A stretch of DNA of 35,079 nt, taken from JAABPW01 sp037132275. GTDB taxonomy: Bacteria; Verrucomicrobiota; Kiritimatiellia; CAIKKV01; CAITUY01. The position numbers were made by a program, and so were the translations under genes. Below, in pieces: positions 1 to 8,803 of this stretch. The stretch is from contig JBAXPK010000029.1 of NCBI GenBank assembly GCA_037132275.1, forward strand, positions 1 through 35,079. The letters are read 5' to 3'. The notes beneath the pieces were generated by a model, which had not been told where the DNA came from, did no database searches, and saw only the letters and a list, made by a program, of their open reading frames with translations. The stretch's first letter is position 1. Every line of letters starts with the position of its first letter.

Positions 1-2
1 CT

Positions 3-947
3 GTTCTCCTTGTGAATTGCAAGGCGCCGACACCTAAAACACTGTCGGCTCCGAAGATTGAGGAGCAACCTGCGGTCTCACAGGCAACACCAGCCTTGCC
101 GAAAACAAGCAAATCACGGAAAATGATCGCTCACCGCGAATTTAACAAACGCCTGAATGAACGATTTACGCTTGAAGAACTCGAAAAACTCGGGCACCTG
201 CCGAATGAACCCTGGACGGATGAACTAAGACTGGCCGAAAAGACATCCTGGTGGGGAAAACCGATCGATCCTGCAGTATTCTGGAAAAACCGACCTGTTT
301 GGTATGATCCAGTGGATCGTTATGCCCATGATCGAGGGCGTCAATGTCCTCCGATTCCATTCTATGATTCTGCGCTTCGACAATGTTCCACGCAGGATTG
401 GCAATCTTCCGGCTGTGCTACCCCTGAGGGATACACCCCACGTTATGTGAATAATGATTACGAGCAAAACTTCTGGGCCAAATGGTCGCGTTTCCTTCCC
501 CAGCCACCGTACTTAATAGAAAATGCACAACTCGGCCAAGCAAAACTTATGATGTCCGTTGAGAATCGGTCGCGAATACCTTTGAATCAACAACGAGGGC
601 GGGGGATCACCGCACGAGATGTCGAAGAATATTGGCAAACTGTCGGCGGGATGGCCAAATCTGACGGCTGTCCGCCTGAGGCGTTTGAACGCCGGGCGAT
701 CTATACGATTTTTGTCCTGAACCAGTACGGAAAACAAGAAACCACGCGCCCCGCCAGTATCGAGCAGTGGCGTGGCATCGTCCCCGACGAATACCTCAAC
801 GCATCGAAAGTGCAGTTGATAGAGATGCATAAAGAATGGCAGCGTGCCTATGTGGAGCGGCTTGGCAAGGAACTGCCCAAGCACCCCCAACTTGCCCCCT
901 TCGCAGACCGCTATATCAAGGCTTACAAGGAAGCATGGGGATTATGA
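3..947 (+). CDS. Hypothetical protein, probably 5'-truncated by the window edge
   Basis: I do not recognise this protein. The reading frame is open to the left edge. A GTG at 12 could be a start, but the upstream in-frame codons read V-L-L before V-N-C-K. This looks like the end of a lipoprotein signal peptide with cysteine at the cleavage point, although Asn at -1 is atypical. The true start is therefore probably outside the window. The visible part has a Pro/Ala/Thr-rich stretch over about the first 35 residues, as in lipoprotein linkers. After that comes a soluble domain rich in Trp, Tyr and charged residues (several WxK/WxR clusters) with no transmembrane segment. The C-terminal 100 residues look helical. 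It is followed 103 bases later by another unrecognised + strand gene. No function is proposed. Confidence 0.6.
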   Translation, partial: VLLVNCKAPTPKTLSAPKIEEQPAVSQATPALPKTSKSRKMIAHREFNKRLNERFTLEELEKLGHLPNEPWTDELRLAEKTSWWGKPIDPAVFWKNRPVWYDPVDRYAHDRGRQCPPIPFYDSALRQCSTQDWQSSGCATPEGYTPRYVNNDYEQNFWAKWSRFLPQPPYLIENAQLGQAKLMMSVENRSRIPLNQQRGRGITARDVEEYWQTVGGMAKSDGCPPEAFERRAIYTIFVLNQYGKQETTRPASIEQWRGIVPDEYLNASKVQLIEMHKEWQRAYVERLGKELPKHPQLAPFADRYIKAYKEAWGL

Positions 948-1050
948 GGACGACGCTAAGGGTCGGACTGACATTACTCTATGCGGGAAAGAACATGGTG
1001 ACAGGTAATCTGTACCTGAGAGATTTAGCATAATTGACAAGGAGGACTGC

Positions 1051-1695
1051 ATGGTGCAACGCAAGGTTGTTGAAAAGAGTATCCCTGCCGTGAAGAAGGA
1101 GTTGAAGCCCAAGACCCCCGCCCAGGAGGCACTGGAGGTGACCTGGCTTCTGAAGGGCAACCTCAAGAATGCCCAGATTGCCTATATTCGTATTGGCACA
1201 CTCCTCGCCCGGGTGCGGGATGAAAAGCTCTACTCGGCCCTGAAACATCCGGATCTGGAAAGTTATGCGGAGGAGCGGTTGCAACTCGGCCGTTCCTCCC
1301 TCTACAAGTACCTCCAGGTCCACGACTGGATGGTCGAGTTCCACCCGAAGTGGCTCGAAGCCAAGCCGGAAGGATTTATCCCCGACCTAACCTATGCCGG
1401 CAACTTGATCTGGATTGAGAAGGAACTGGCAAAGAACGATCTCAAGCCGGAGACGAAGACGGCTTTGGAGGGGTTGCAAAAGAAAGCCATGGAGGGTCGA
1501 TTGAGGGAAGGAGACCTCAAGCCATACCTCCAGTCGCCTAACACGGCGGTGGCGGGACTCAAGTCCTGTCTCTCGAAACTCCGACTGCTTCGCAACCGTG
1601 CGGCCGGGCTTGCGAGCATGCCGCCGGAAGTGATCTCGTGCCTCGACCGGGCAATCGAAATCCTTAAGAACGATCCCCCCGCGCCAGCTCCATGA
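1051..1695 (+). CDS. Hypothetical protein with HTH-like segment
   Basis: A 214-residue soluble, largely helical protein of unknown function. The ATG start is well supported by GGAGGA at 1041-1046. A Lys/Pro-rich N-terminus (residues 1-25) precedes a helical region. Its central part (about residues 55-90) contains a VRDEKLY stretch, a SYAEERLQLGRSSLYKYL stretch and then HDWM. This resembles the helix-turn-helix-like segment of small plasmid- or phage-associated proteins in which a poorly characterised 'lgrstlYkyL' helix recurs. That similarity is my reading of the pattern, not a database match. The C-terminus ends in a Pro/Ala tail. It is convergent with the aminotransferase gene, and a perfect hairpin lies between them. 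DNA binding is only a possibility. Confidence 0.65.
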   Translation: MVQRKVVEKSIPAVKKELKPKTPAQEALEVTWLLKGNLKNAQIAYIRIGTLLARVRDEKLYSALKHPDLESYAEERLQLGRSSLYKYLQVHDWMVEFHPKWLEAKPEGFIPDLTYAGNLIWIEKELAKNDLKPETKTALEGLQKKAMEGRLREGDLKPYLQSPNTAVAGLKSCLSKLRLLRNRAAGLASMPPEVISCLDRAIEILKNDPPAPAP

Positions 1696-1773
1696 TTGGC
1701 TCCCGGCGGGTCAAAAACAGAAAGTGGCGCTAAAATTATCGGCACAACCTGTTGATATATTGAATGTTGCGAA

Positions 1774-1793
1774 AAGTCCAGTCGGCTGGACTT
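1774..1793. terminator. Perfect hairpin between convergent genes
   Basis: An 8-bp perfect inverted repeat, AAGTCCAG / CTGGACTT, with a TCGG tetraloop lies between two convergent genes. Read on the - strand the stem runs into TTTTC, so it could terminate the aminotransferase transcript. On the + strand the T run is only TT. It is probably an intrinsic, possibly bidirectional, terminator. Confidence 0.5.
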
Positions 1794-1869
1794 CTGTGGA
1801 CGTTTGCCTTTCGTTGTTCTGAAGGCCCACGTATGCACGCCTGCGGGTCTTCAGGGGTGCTTCCTTCTG

Positions 1870-2838
1870 CTACATCAGAGGGGTCAGGACGGCGGTGTTT
1901 TTGCGCATATCCTGTTCCAGTAGTTTTGACAAGCGTTGGTAAATGGGACCCGGCTTTCCGCTGCCAATGGAATGTCCATCAAACTCCACGCCGGCCACCA
2001 CATTGAGCGTGGTTCCCGCGATGATGAGTTCCCGCGCTGAAAGAATGTCGGGTCGGGTGATATCCGCCAGTCCGGAAAAGGCCAGTTTTCCCTCGCGAAC
2101 GAGTGTCTGGGATAGTTCCATGATTCGCAGCATGGTGGTGCCAGTGAGGATCCGGTCGAGATTGGGGAACAGCAGGCGGTTATCCTGCGAGACAATGCCC
2201 ATGTTTTCGGTGGCCCCTTCCGTGAGAAACCCGCGTTCATCAAACCCCATCGAGAAATTGAACTTGCGATCCACCGCCTCTTTTTTCATCAGGACATTGG
2301 GCGCGTAATTGCAGTTTTTTATCTGGGCCATGGCGGCCGATTTGGCCGGGATTTCGCTGGTGCAGAGCCGGGCCCCTTCGGGATGGAGGGTCATGAACGG
2401 GGGGCCAAGGGCGGTAATCACCACATAGAGCTGGGATGCCGGGCACTCATAGGGATTGACGCCAAAGCCGCCGGGACCGCGCGAGATGTAAATGCGGACC
2501 ATGCAGGTGGGCCGCCCAGCGACCCGGATGGTTTCGAGCAGGATGCGTTTTAATTCCGCCAGGCTGACAGGTAGCGTCAAGGCAATCCCGTTGGCGGAAT
2601 TGACGAGCCGGTCCAGATGGGCGGCAAGGTTGTAAAGATTGCCATTAACGGCTTTGAGCGCCTCAAAAACGCCATCCCCGCGATGTACCATGTGATCGTC
2701 AAGGGGAAGCATCATCAGGCTGGGCTCCGTCACAATACCGCCATAGACACTGGAGTACATGGCATAATATGTGTCTTGGTAAGGGCGGCGCAGAGTTTCG
2801 GCAAGTGCCGGCCAGTCGGATAGTGCAAACCGTTTCAT
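1870..2838 (-). CDS. Class IV PLP-dependent aminotransferase (IlvE/DAAT/PabC superfamily)
   Basis: A fold-type IV PLP aminotransferase, 322 residues, close to the usual 280-320. The PLP Schiff-base lysine is most likely K174 in QIKNCNYAPN, the family's 'iKs.nYlpNvla' motif. The conserved acidic motif follows as TEGATEN (E207, residues 206-212), and the N-terminal HRGDGVFEA segment (residues 52-60) is the substrate-loop signature. Members interconvert branched-chain amino acids and keto acids, or D-amino acids, or act as 4-amino-4-deoxychorismate lyases. The sequence alone does not separate these. It has no functional neighbours here and is divergent from copA, 206 bases away. The start follows AGGA closely, so a slightly different start is possible. 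Confidence 0.88.
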   Translation of the reverse strand: MKRFALSDWPALAETLRRPYQDTYYAMYSSVYGGIVTEPSLMMLPLDDHMVHRGDGVFEALKAVNGNLYNLAAHLDRLVNSANGIALTLPVSLAELKRILLETIRVAGRPTCMVRIYISRGPGGFGVNPYECPASQLYVVITALGPPFMTLHPEGARLCTSEIPAKSAAMAQIKNCNYAPNVLMKKEAVDRKFNFSMGFDERGFLTEGATENMGIVSQDNRLLFPNLDRILTGTTMLRIMELSQTLVREGKLAFSGLADITRPDILSARELIIAGTTLNVVAGVEFDGHSIGSGKPGPIYQRLSKLLEQDMRKNTAVLTPLM

Positions 2839-3044
2839 TCCTGAAGAATAACAGGCCGCGCAGCCGGGTACAATAACGGACGTAACGATCTCAATTCTTG
2901 CATTGTAGGGCCGTTCGCATTATGGGAAACGCTTCGTCATGTCGAGGAATGATATTACAATTGCTCGTTGTGTTCTTGAAATACCGACGGAAACAAGAAG
3001 CCGTTAAGAGGCTTGCCCGGAGTATGAATGAATTGATGTAGTCA

Positions 3045-5402
3045 ATGCATGATGATATAAAAATATCTTATCAGAAACCACGTGAGCACAAGTCGGAGAT
3101 GATCGTAACACCACCTCGCATGTCTAGAGTAATAACCAATAGTGCCGAGCCCGTCGCGACTACGTTGACTGTGGAGGGGATGCACTGTGCATCCTGCGTC
3201 TCCCGGATCGAGCGCAGACTGTCCGCTTTGAATGGCGTCATCCGCGCATCGGTCAATCTAGCCACGGAGAAGGCCACGGTGGAATACACCTCGGGAACGG
3301 TTTCCCTGGAGATCATCAAGCGCACACTGGAGGGCCTCGGCTACGTAGTTAGAGAGGTTGAGGCCCAAGAAACAGCAAGGAGTCAGGATCGGGAGAAGAT
3401 CGCGCGAGAGGCGGTCACCCGGAAACTGCTCGTCAAGACCGTGGTCTGCGCCTGCCTGTCTTTCCCTATTCTCCTTGGCAGTTTCCACGGTCTGCTTCCT
3501 TGGCACATGCCCCCTGTGATCCTTTTTCTGTTCGCTACGCCTGTGCAGTTCTGGGGTGGCTGGCAATTTTACACGGGCGCGATATCCGCCGCACGGAATA
3601 AGACCACGGATATGAGCACGTTGATAGCGATGGGAAGCTCGGCGGCCTATTTCTACAGCCTGGCACTGATCCTGTTCCCTGATTTTTTCCAGCGCACAAG
3701 CGTGGCTTCGCCCCTGTTCTATTTCGACACATCGTCAGTAATTGTGACCCTAATCCTTTTCGGCAGGTTTCTGGAGGTTCGGGCGCGCGGGCGCACTTCC
3801 GATGCCATTCGCCGGCTGATAGGACTGCAGGCGAGGACCGCTCGAACCGTGTGCGATGGCGTGGAGACCGATATCCCGGTGGAACGGGTGGCGGTTGGCG
3901 CGATCATTGTGGTTCGCCCCGGGGAGAGGATACCCGTAGACGGGGTTGTGATTGAAGGCCAGTCCGCTGTGGATGAGGCCATGCTCACCGGAGAGCCGTT
4001 CCCCGTCACTAAACAGGTCGGGGACGAGGTCATTGGCGCGACCATAAACAAGACGGGAAGCTTCCGCTTCCGCGCCTCCCGGGTGGGAAAAGACACGACC
4101 CTTGCGCAGATCATCAAATTGGTGGAGGTTGCACAGGGTTCGAAAGCGCCTATCCAAAGGCTGGCCGACGTAGTGGCAGGCTATTTTGTGCCTGTGGTGA
4201 TTGGAATCGCTGTATTCACTTTTCTGATTTGGTACGGCTTTGGCCCCGCGCCTGTATTCAATAATGCCCTGCTCAGCTTTGTCGCTGTGCTGATCATCGC
4301 GTGCCCGTGCGCACTGGGACTGGCAACCCCGACCGCCATCATGGTCGGTACTGGTAAAGGTGCGGAGAACGGAGTGTTGATCAAGAGCGGGGTGGCATTG
4401 GAACGGGCGGAGAAGGTGACTGTGGTGATCTTGGACAAGACCGGCACACTCACCGAGGGCCGCCCCATTGTAACGGATATTATTCCTCTGGGCCAACAGT
4501 CCCCTGATGAACTGTTACGCCTGACCGCTTCTGCGGAGAGGGTCTCCGAGCATCCTCTCGGTATGGCCCTTGTGAAGGCTGCGGAAGAACGCGGGTTCCA
4601 ACTTGTCCAACCCACTGACTTCAAGGCGACGCCGGGTTTTGGCATCGAAGCCCGTGTAGACGACCAAGCTGTGCGCGTCGGTAGCGCCCGCTTTATATCC
4701 GAACGCATTACCCAAGGAATTGATCAACTAAGTGTCCGGGGGGAGGCTCTTCAATCTGAAGGAAAAACGCTGGTGTATGTTGCGGTTGACCGGCGACCGG
4801 TCGGCATGGTTGCCATTGCGGACACTCTGAAACCGCATTCCAGAGAGGCGGTGGATTGCCTTCGCCGAATGGGTTTGAAGATAACCATGTTGACCGGCGA
4901 CAATCGCCAGACGGCGGAATCCATTGCCCGACATGCAGGCATTGATTGTGTGATTTCGGAAGTCTATCCGGAACAGAAGGCCGCCGAGGTGAAGAAACTC
5001 CAGGACCAAGGGAATATAGTCGTCATGGTGGGCGACGGTATTAATGATGCCCCCGCATTGGCGCAAGCGGATATCGGCATCGCCGTCGGAACAGGAACCG
5101 ATGTGGCGATGGAGACGGCGGATATCACCCTTATCAAGGGGGATCTTCGCGCGGTTGTAACCGCTATCTCGCTGAGCAAGGCGACGATGCATACAATCCG
5201 TCAGAACCTTTTCTGGGCATTCTTTTACAATACGGTTCTGATACCGGTTGCCGCAGGAGTTCTCTATCCGGTCTTGGGCCAAAGACTCGACCCCATGTGG
5301 GCCGCCGCTGCCATGGCGCTGAGTTCAGTATCAGTGATCAGTAACTCTCTCCGGCTCCGCACTTTTCGCTCCAGGGTTCTTGATTTAGGTCAAGAAAATT
5401 GA
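3045..5402 (+). CDS. copA: Cu(+)-translocating P1B-type ATPase, CopA
   Basis: A copper-exporting P-type ATPase in the cytoplasmic membrane, driven by ATP. Order of domains: one heavy-metal-associated domain with GMHCASC (CxxC at C48/C51); paired N-terminal membrane helices; an actuator domain with the MLTGEP motif; the CPC metal-transfer motif (C420-P-C422); phosphorylation motif DKTGT at D464; an HP locus in SEHPLG; the hinge GDGIND at 663-668; and two final helices with FFYN and MALSSVSV. The CPC plus YN and M-SS pattern is typical of the Cu(I) (P1B-1) group, and 785 residues is normal length. The start is uncertain: no clear Shine-Dalgarno precedes the ATG at 3045, and ATGs at 3099 and 3120 are alternatives that keep the HMA domain. 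No copper-regulator gene is adjacent. It precedes qNOR by 188 bases, probably as a separate unit. Confidence 0.95.
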   Translation: MHDDIKISYQKPREHKSEMIVTPPRMSRVITNSAEPVATTLTVEGMHCASCVSRIERRLSALNGVIRASVNLATEKATVEYTSGTVSLEIIKRTLEGLGYVVREVEAQETARSQDREKIAREAVTRKLLVKTVVCACLSFPILLGSFHGLLPWHMPPVILFLFATPVQFWGGWQFYTGAISAARNKTTDMSTLIAMGSSAAYFYSLALILFPDFFQRTSVASPLFYFDTSSVIVTLILFGRFLEVRARGRTSDAIRRLIGLQARTARTVCDGVETDIPVERVAVGAIIVVRPGERIPVDGVVIEGQSAVDEAMLTGEPFPVTKQVGDEVIGATINKTGSFRFRASRVGKDTTLAQIIKLVEVAQGSKAPIQRLADVVAGYFVPVVIGIAVFTFLIWYGFGPAPVFNNALLSFVAVLIIACPCALGLATPTAIMVGTGKGAENGVLIKSGVALERAEKVTVVILDKTGTLTEGRPIVTDIIPLGQQSPDELLRLTASAERVSEHPLGMALVKAAEERGFQLVQPTDFKATPGFGIEARVDDQAVRVGSARFISERITQGIDQLSVRGEALQSEGKTLVYVAVDRRPVGMVAIADTLKPHSREAVDCLRRMGLKITMLTGDNRQTAESIARHAGIDCVISEVYPEQKAAEVKKLQDQGNIVVMVGDGINDAPALAQADIGIAVGTGTDVAMETADITLIKGDLRAVVTAISLSKATMHTIRQNLFWAFFYNTVLIPVAAGVLYPVLGQRLDPMWAAAAMALSSVSVISNSLRLRTFRSRVLDLGQEN

Positions 5403-5491
5403 AAATAACAAAAAGCCCTTCTTGTGGTCTATTGACGGGCTATTTGGCGTATTTCCGCTTCATAACCGAGGGGGAAACACCGGATGCCCTG

Positions 5492-5519
5492 TTGACAGTT
5501 CCACACCCCTGCGTATATA
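5492..5519 (+). promoter_or_regulatory. Putative sigma-70 promoter of the nitric oxide reductase gene
   Basis: TTGACA (5492-5497) is followed after 16 bases by TATATA (5514-5519), about 70 bases upstream of the qNOR start. The -35 matches the consensus fully and the -10 matches 5 of 6. No clear FNR, NsrR or NorR site was found nearby, so NO-responsive control is not shown. Confidence 0.45.
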
Positions 5520-5590
5520 GCAGCACCATGAAGCAAATTAGGCGGCAGGAGTGATCGGTAAGTTCAACAGGCAGAAAGAATGAGGACCAT

Positions 5591-7849
5591 GTGATCAGTA
5601 CAAGATTGAAGCTATTCTTTGTCATTTCCATTCTCAGCGCAATAATCATTGCCCTGATCGGATACCACTACACGGCGATCGACCTGCCGCCTTATCCGGG
5701 GAAAGTGGTTTCGACCTCCGGCGAAGTCCTTTCGGGCAAGGATCAGATCCTCGCCGGGCAGTCTGTCTGGCAAAAATATGGTCTGATGGACGTCGGAAGC
5801 GTATGGGGACACGGAACCTATCGCGGTCCAGATTTTTCAGCGCAAGTCCTTCACATGATGGTTCAGACCATGCGAGCCAAACTAGCTGTGGATAAGTTCA
5901 ATAAACCCTATGCGGAGTTGGATGAGGAGTCGCAGGGTTTGATAAACGCGGTGGTGATCAAGGATATTAAATTCAACCGGTATGATAAGACGAAGGATGT
6001 CCTGCCATTGAGCGCCCTTCAGGAGGCAGCGCTCGTGGAAACTCGCGCGTTCTATGCGAAGTTCTTCACCGAGGGCGATCCCCGGGGGCCCGTTCAGGCT
6101 GGCACCATTAATAGCGTAGAGGAGATTCGCGCTGTGTCTGATTTCTTCTTCTGGACGGCCTGGTGTGCCGGGACTATTCGTCCGGGCGATAACCTGACCT
6201 ACACTTGCAATTGGCCGAATGACCCGGATGCAGGGAATGTCATCTCCGCCAGGGCTATGATCTGGTCAGCTATTTCCCTGGTCGCTTTTGGCGCCTGCCT
6301 CGGTTTGTTCATCTTTCTCTATCACAAGTACCGGTTCAATCAGGGCTCGCTACCATACCAGCCGGAACCCGCGTTGGCCATGGCGGCGGCTCCCATTTCG
6401 TCCAGCCAACGGAAAACGGCAAAATACTTTCTGGTGGTGGCGCTGCTATTCTTCCTGCAAGTCAACGTGGGTGGATTGATGGCCCATTATACCGTGGAGC
6501 CCAATTCCTTCTTCGGGATGGACTTCATCGCGAAGTTTATTCCCTACACATGGGTCAAAACCTGGCACCTGCAATTGGCCGTATTCTGGATTGCCGTTGC
6601 GTGGATTGGTACTACGCTTTTTGTTGCCCCGCGCGTCGGGAATAAAGAGCCCAAGGCCCAGGGCTTCCTGGTCGATGTTTTGTTTGTGGCTATCTTGATT
6701 GTGGCGGGCGGCAGTCTGACGGGTGAAGTTTTGGGCATCAAGGGGATGATCAAGGATTGGTGGTTCTGGCTTGGACATCAGGGATGGGAGTATCTTGAAT
6801 TGGGACGTCTGTGGCAGATTTTGTTGCTCGTGGGCCTGGTGATCTGGCTTTTTCTGGTGGCGCGCGCCCTCAAGTGTCATTTTGCAGCCGGTCAGGATAA
6901 ATGGGGGCTTCCTCATTTTCTAACCTACTCGGCCATTGCGGTCGTCGGTTTCTTCGGTTTCGGGCTTTCCTATAATCCCCAAACGCACTTGGTGCTGGCT
7001 GATTTCTGGCGGTGGTGGGTGGTTCATACGTGGGTGGAGGGGGCGTTTGAGTTCTTTGGCGCCGCCGCAGTTGTATTTGTGCTAGTGAACCTAAAACTGG
7101 TTGACGTAAAGGCCGGGCTGCGCACCGTCTATTTCACGGTCGCCCTGGCGTTGTTCTCCGGCATCATAGGCGTGGGCCATCACTATTACTGGTTTGGTAT
7201 GCCGTCCTTCTGGCTGGCGTTGGGCTCGACCGTGTCGGCTCTGGAACCGGTTCCGATCCTTTTGCTTCTGTCCGAAGTCTGGCATGGCCAGAAAACGTTG
7301 GTAAGCGGGGGCAGCAATTTCCCCTATCGCTACCCGCTCATGTTTATCATGGCGTCCGTGGCTTGGGAAATGCTGGGTGCCGGCGTGATGGGTCTGTCCA
7401 TCACGACACCCATGGTGAATTACTTTGAGCATGGGACCTATCTGACGGTTAACCACGGGCATACCGCCTTGTTTGGAACCTATGGTTTGCTGGCGATTGG
7501 CTTGATGATTTTCTCCCTGCGCGGTCTGGTCCGCGAACAGTCGTGGAGCAATGGACTGCTGCGGATAACATTCTGGAGCATGAATATCGGTCTCTTTTTG
7601 ATGTTTACATTGACCCTGCTTCCCGTGGGCGTGCTTCAGGTTGTGGATAACGTCAAATTCGGGTATTGGCATGCGCGTTCCAATGTGTTCTGGGATAACA
7701 ACACCGTTCAGATTCTGGGTCAGATCCGGTTGCTTCCTGACATGCTGGTAGTCCTGGGCTCGTTAACCCTTCTTCTGTTCGTCGTGAAGGCGCTGACGGG
7801 GCTCAAGCCTGTCACGATCATGGATAACGAGTCTTTTACAAAGCCATAA
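5591..7849 (+). CDS. norZ: Quinol-dependent nitric oxide reductase (qNOR, NorZ type)
   Basis: A single-subunit membrane enzyme of the haem-copper oxidase superfamily that reduces 2 NO to N2O with electrons from quinol. It has an N-terminal membrane anchor (residues about 7-25), a long periplasmic domain replacing NorC (about 30-220), then about a dozen hydrophobic segments. Candidate active-site residues are visible: H479 and E483 in HTWVEGAFE, the FeB-type pair H530-H531 in GHHYYW, and H622/H624 in NHGHTALFG for haem coordination. HLQLAVFW near the first catalytic helix is typical of qNOR. The His set and the Glu are intact, which favours NO reduction over a NO dismutase, in which I recall catalytic and quinol-site substitutions. 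An alignment is needed to settle that. The GTG start is supported by GAGGA at 5582-5586. Its usual role is NO detoxification; no other denitrification gene is present. Confidence 0.92.
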   Translation: MISTRLKLFFVISILSAIIIALIGYHYTAIDLPPYPGKVVSTSGEVLSGKDQILAGQSVWQKYGLMDVGSVWGHGTYRGPDFSAQVLHMMVQTMRAKLAVDKFNKPYAELDEESQGLINAVVIKDIKFNRYDKTKDVLPLSALQEAALVETRAFYAKFFTEGDPRGPVQAGTINSVEEIRAVSDFFFWTAWCAGTIRPGDNLTYTCNWPNDPDAGNVISARAMIWSAISLVAFGACLGLFIFLYHKYRFNQGSLPYQPEPALAMAAAPISSSQRKTAKYFLVVALLFFLQVNVGGLMAHYTVEPNSFFGMDFIAKFIPYTWVKTWHLQLAVFWIAVAWIGTTLFVAPRVGNKEPKAQGFLVDVLFVAILIVAGGSLTGEVLGIKGMIKDWWFWLGHQGWEYLELGRLWQILLLVGLVIWLFLVARALKCHFAAGQDKWGLPHFLTYSAIAVVGFFGFGLSYNPQTHLVLADFWRWWVVHTWVEGAFEFFGAAAVVFVLVNLKLVDVKAGLRTVYFTVALALFSGIIGVGHHYYWFGMPSFWLALGSTVSALEPVPILLLLSEVWHGQKTLVSGGSNFPYRYPLMFIMASVAWEMLGAGVMGLSITTPMVNYFEHGTYLTVNHGHTALFGTYGLLAIGLMIFSLRGLVREQSWSNGLLRITFWSMNIGLFLMFTLTLLPVGVLQVVDNVKFGYWHARSNVFWDNNTVQILGQIRLLPDMLVVLGSLTLLLFVVKALTGLKPVTIMDNESFTKP

Positions 7850-7868
7850 GCCATAATGCCCGGAATAG

Positions 7869-7889
7869 GCATTGGCCGAATGCGGTTTT
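7869..7889 (+). terminator. Weak terminator-like hairpin after qNOR
   Basis: GCATT (7869-7873), loop GGCCG, AATGC (7879-7883), followed by GGTTTT. The stem is only 5 bp. The left arm can instead pair with an upstream AATGCC (7855-7860), giving a competing hairpin. It lies directly after the qNOR stop. Confidence 0.3.
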
Positions 7890-7957
7890 GATGGTAAATA
7901 GCTCCTGTGTTCATGGCGTGCGGATGTCGGGGTTCCGAATAAGGACAGGAGCAGGAG

Positions 7958-8797
7958 ATGAGCAAAAAGAAAGACAAGACGCGTGGTGGTGAACGAGAGA
8001 CAACTTCCGTGCAGAAGAAAGAGCCGCTACCCCGGAAGTTTTATGAGAAGAAATTGACGAAGCTTTATATTGAGCTCGTCAAGTTGCAGGAATGGATCAA
8101 GCAGAAAAAACTCAAGGTCGTTGTGGTATTTGAGGGGCGGGATGCGGCCGGCAAGGGCGGCGTTATCAAGACCATCATGCAGGGGATGAACCCCCGCATC
8201 TGCCGGGTGGTTGCGCTCGGGGTTCCCACTGAGCGCGAGACATCGCAATGGTATTTTCAGCGATACGTCTCGGAGTTGCCAGCTGGCGGGGAGATGGTGC
8301 TTTTTGACCGGAGTTGGTACAACCGTGCGGGCGTCGAACACGTCATGGGTTATTGTACGGACGAAGAGTACCGGGAGTTTCTTCGATCCTGTCCGGAGTA
8401 TGAATGCATCCTGATGCGTTCTGGGATTATTCTTATCAAATACTGGTTCTCGGTTAGCGATGAGGAACAGGAAAAACGATTCCAAGAGCGCATCGAAAAC
8501 CCGACGAAACGCTGGAAACTCAGCCCCATGGACCTGACGTCCCGCGACAAGTGGGAGGACTACTCGCGGGCAAAAGATGAGATGTTCGCAAGCACGGATA
8601 CTAAGCTTTCCCCCTGGTATGTCGTGAATGCTGATGACAAAAAGCGGGCGCGCCTCAATTGCATCACTCACCTGTTAAGCCTGATTCCCTATAAGAATCT
8701 TACTCCCAAGCCGATCAAACTGCCTTCCCGCAAGAAAAGCTCAGGTTATATTCGGCCACCGATCACGGACCAGACTTTTGTCCCTGAAGTGTATTGA
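7958..8797 (+). CDS. ppk2: Polyphosphate kinase 2 family protein
   Basis: A cytosolic PPK2-family kinase that transfers phosphate between inorganic polyphosphate and nucleotides. After a lysine-rich N-terminus (residues 1-30), the P-loop kinase core shows Walker A GRDAAGKGG (60-68) and the lid/Walker B region DRSWYNRAGVE (117-127). The C-terminal part has the conserved PMDLTSRDKWEDY segment and SPWYVV. At 279 residues it is a one-domain protein. Whether it prefers GDP, ADP or AMP cannot be read safely. The start is well supported by a repeated AGGAG upstream. It stands about 108 bases after qNOR and is convergent with fcl, with 6 bases between stops. It may buffer energy or phosphate under stress. 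Confidence 0.93.
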   Translation: MSKKKDKTRGGERETTSVQKKEPLPRKFYEKKLTKLYIELVKLQEWIKQKKLKVVVVFEGRDAAGKGGVIKTIMQGMNPRICRVVALGVPTERETSQWYFQRYVSELPAGGEMVLFDRSWYNRAGVEHVMGYCTDEEYREFLRSCPEYECILMRSGIILIKYWFSVSDEEQEKRFQERIENPTKRWKLSPMDLTSRDKWEDYSRAKDEMFASTDTKLSPWYVVNADDKKRARLNCITHLLSLIPYKNLTPKPIKLPSRKKSSGYIRPPITDQTFVPEVY

Positions 8798-8803
8798 TCG
8801 TTC

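Noticed and set aside
836..1033. Small + strand ORF bridging the gap between the first two genes
   Set aside because: Mostly inside the first gene in another frame; no ribosome site or family pattern.
5414..5441. AGCCC...GGGCT inverted repeat after copA
   Set aside because: The stem is 5 bp with an 18-base loop and no proper T run on the + strand; too weak to call a terminator.
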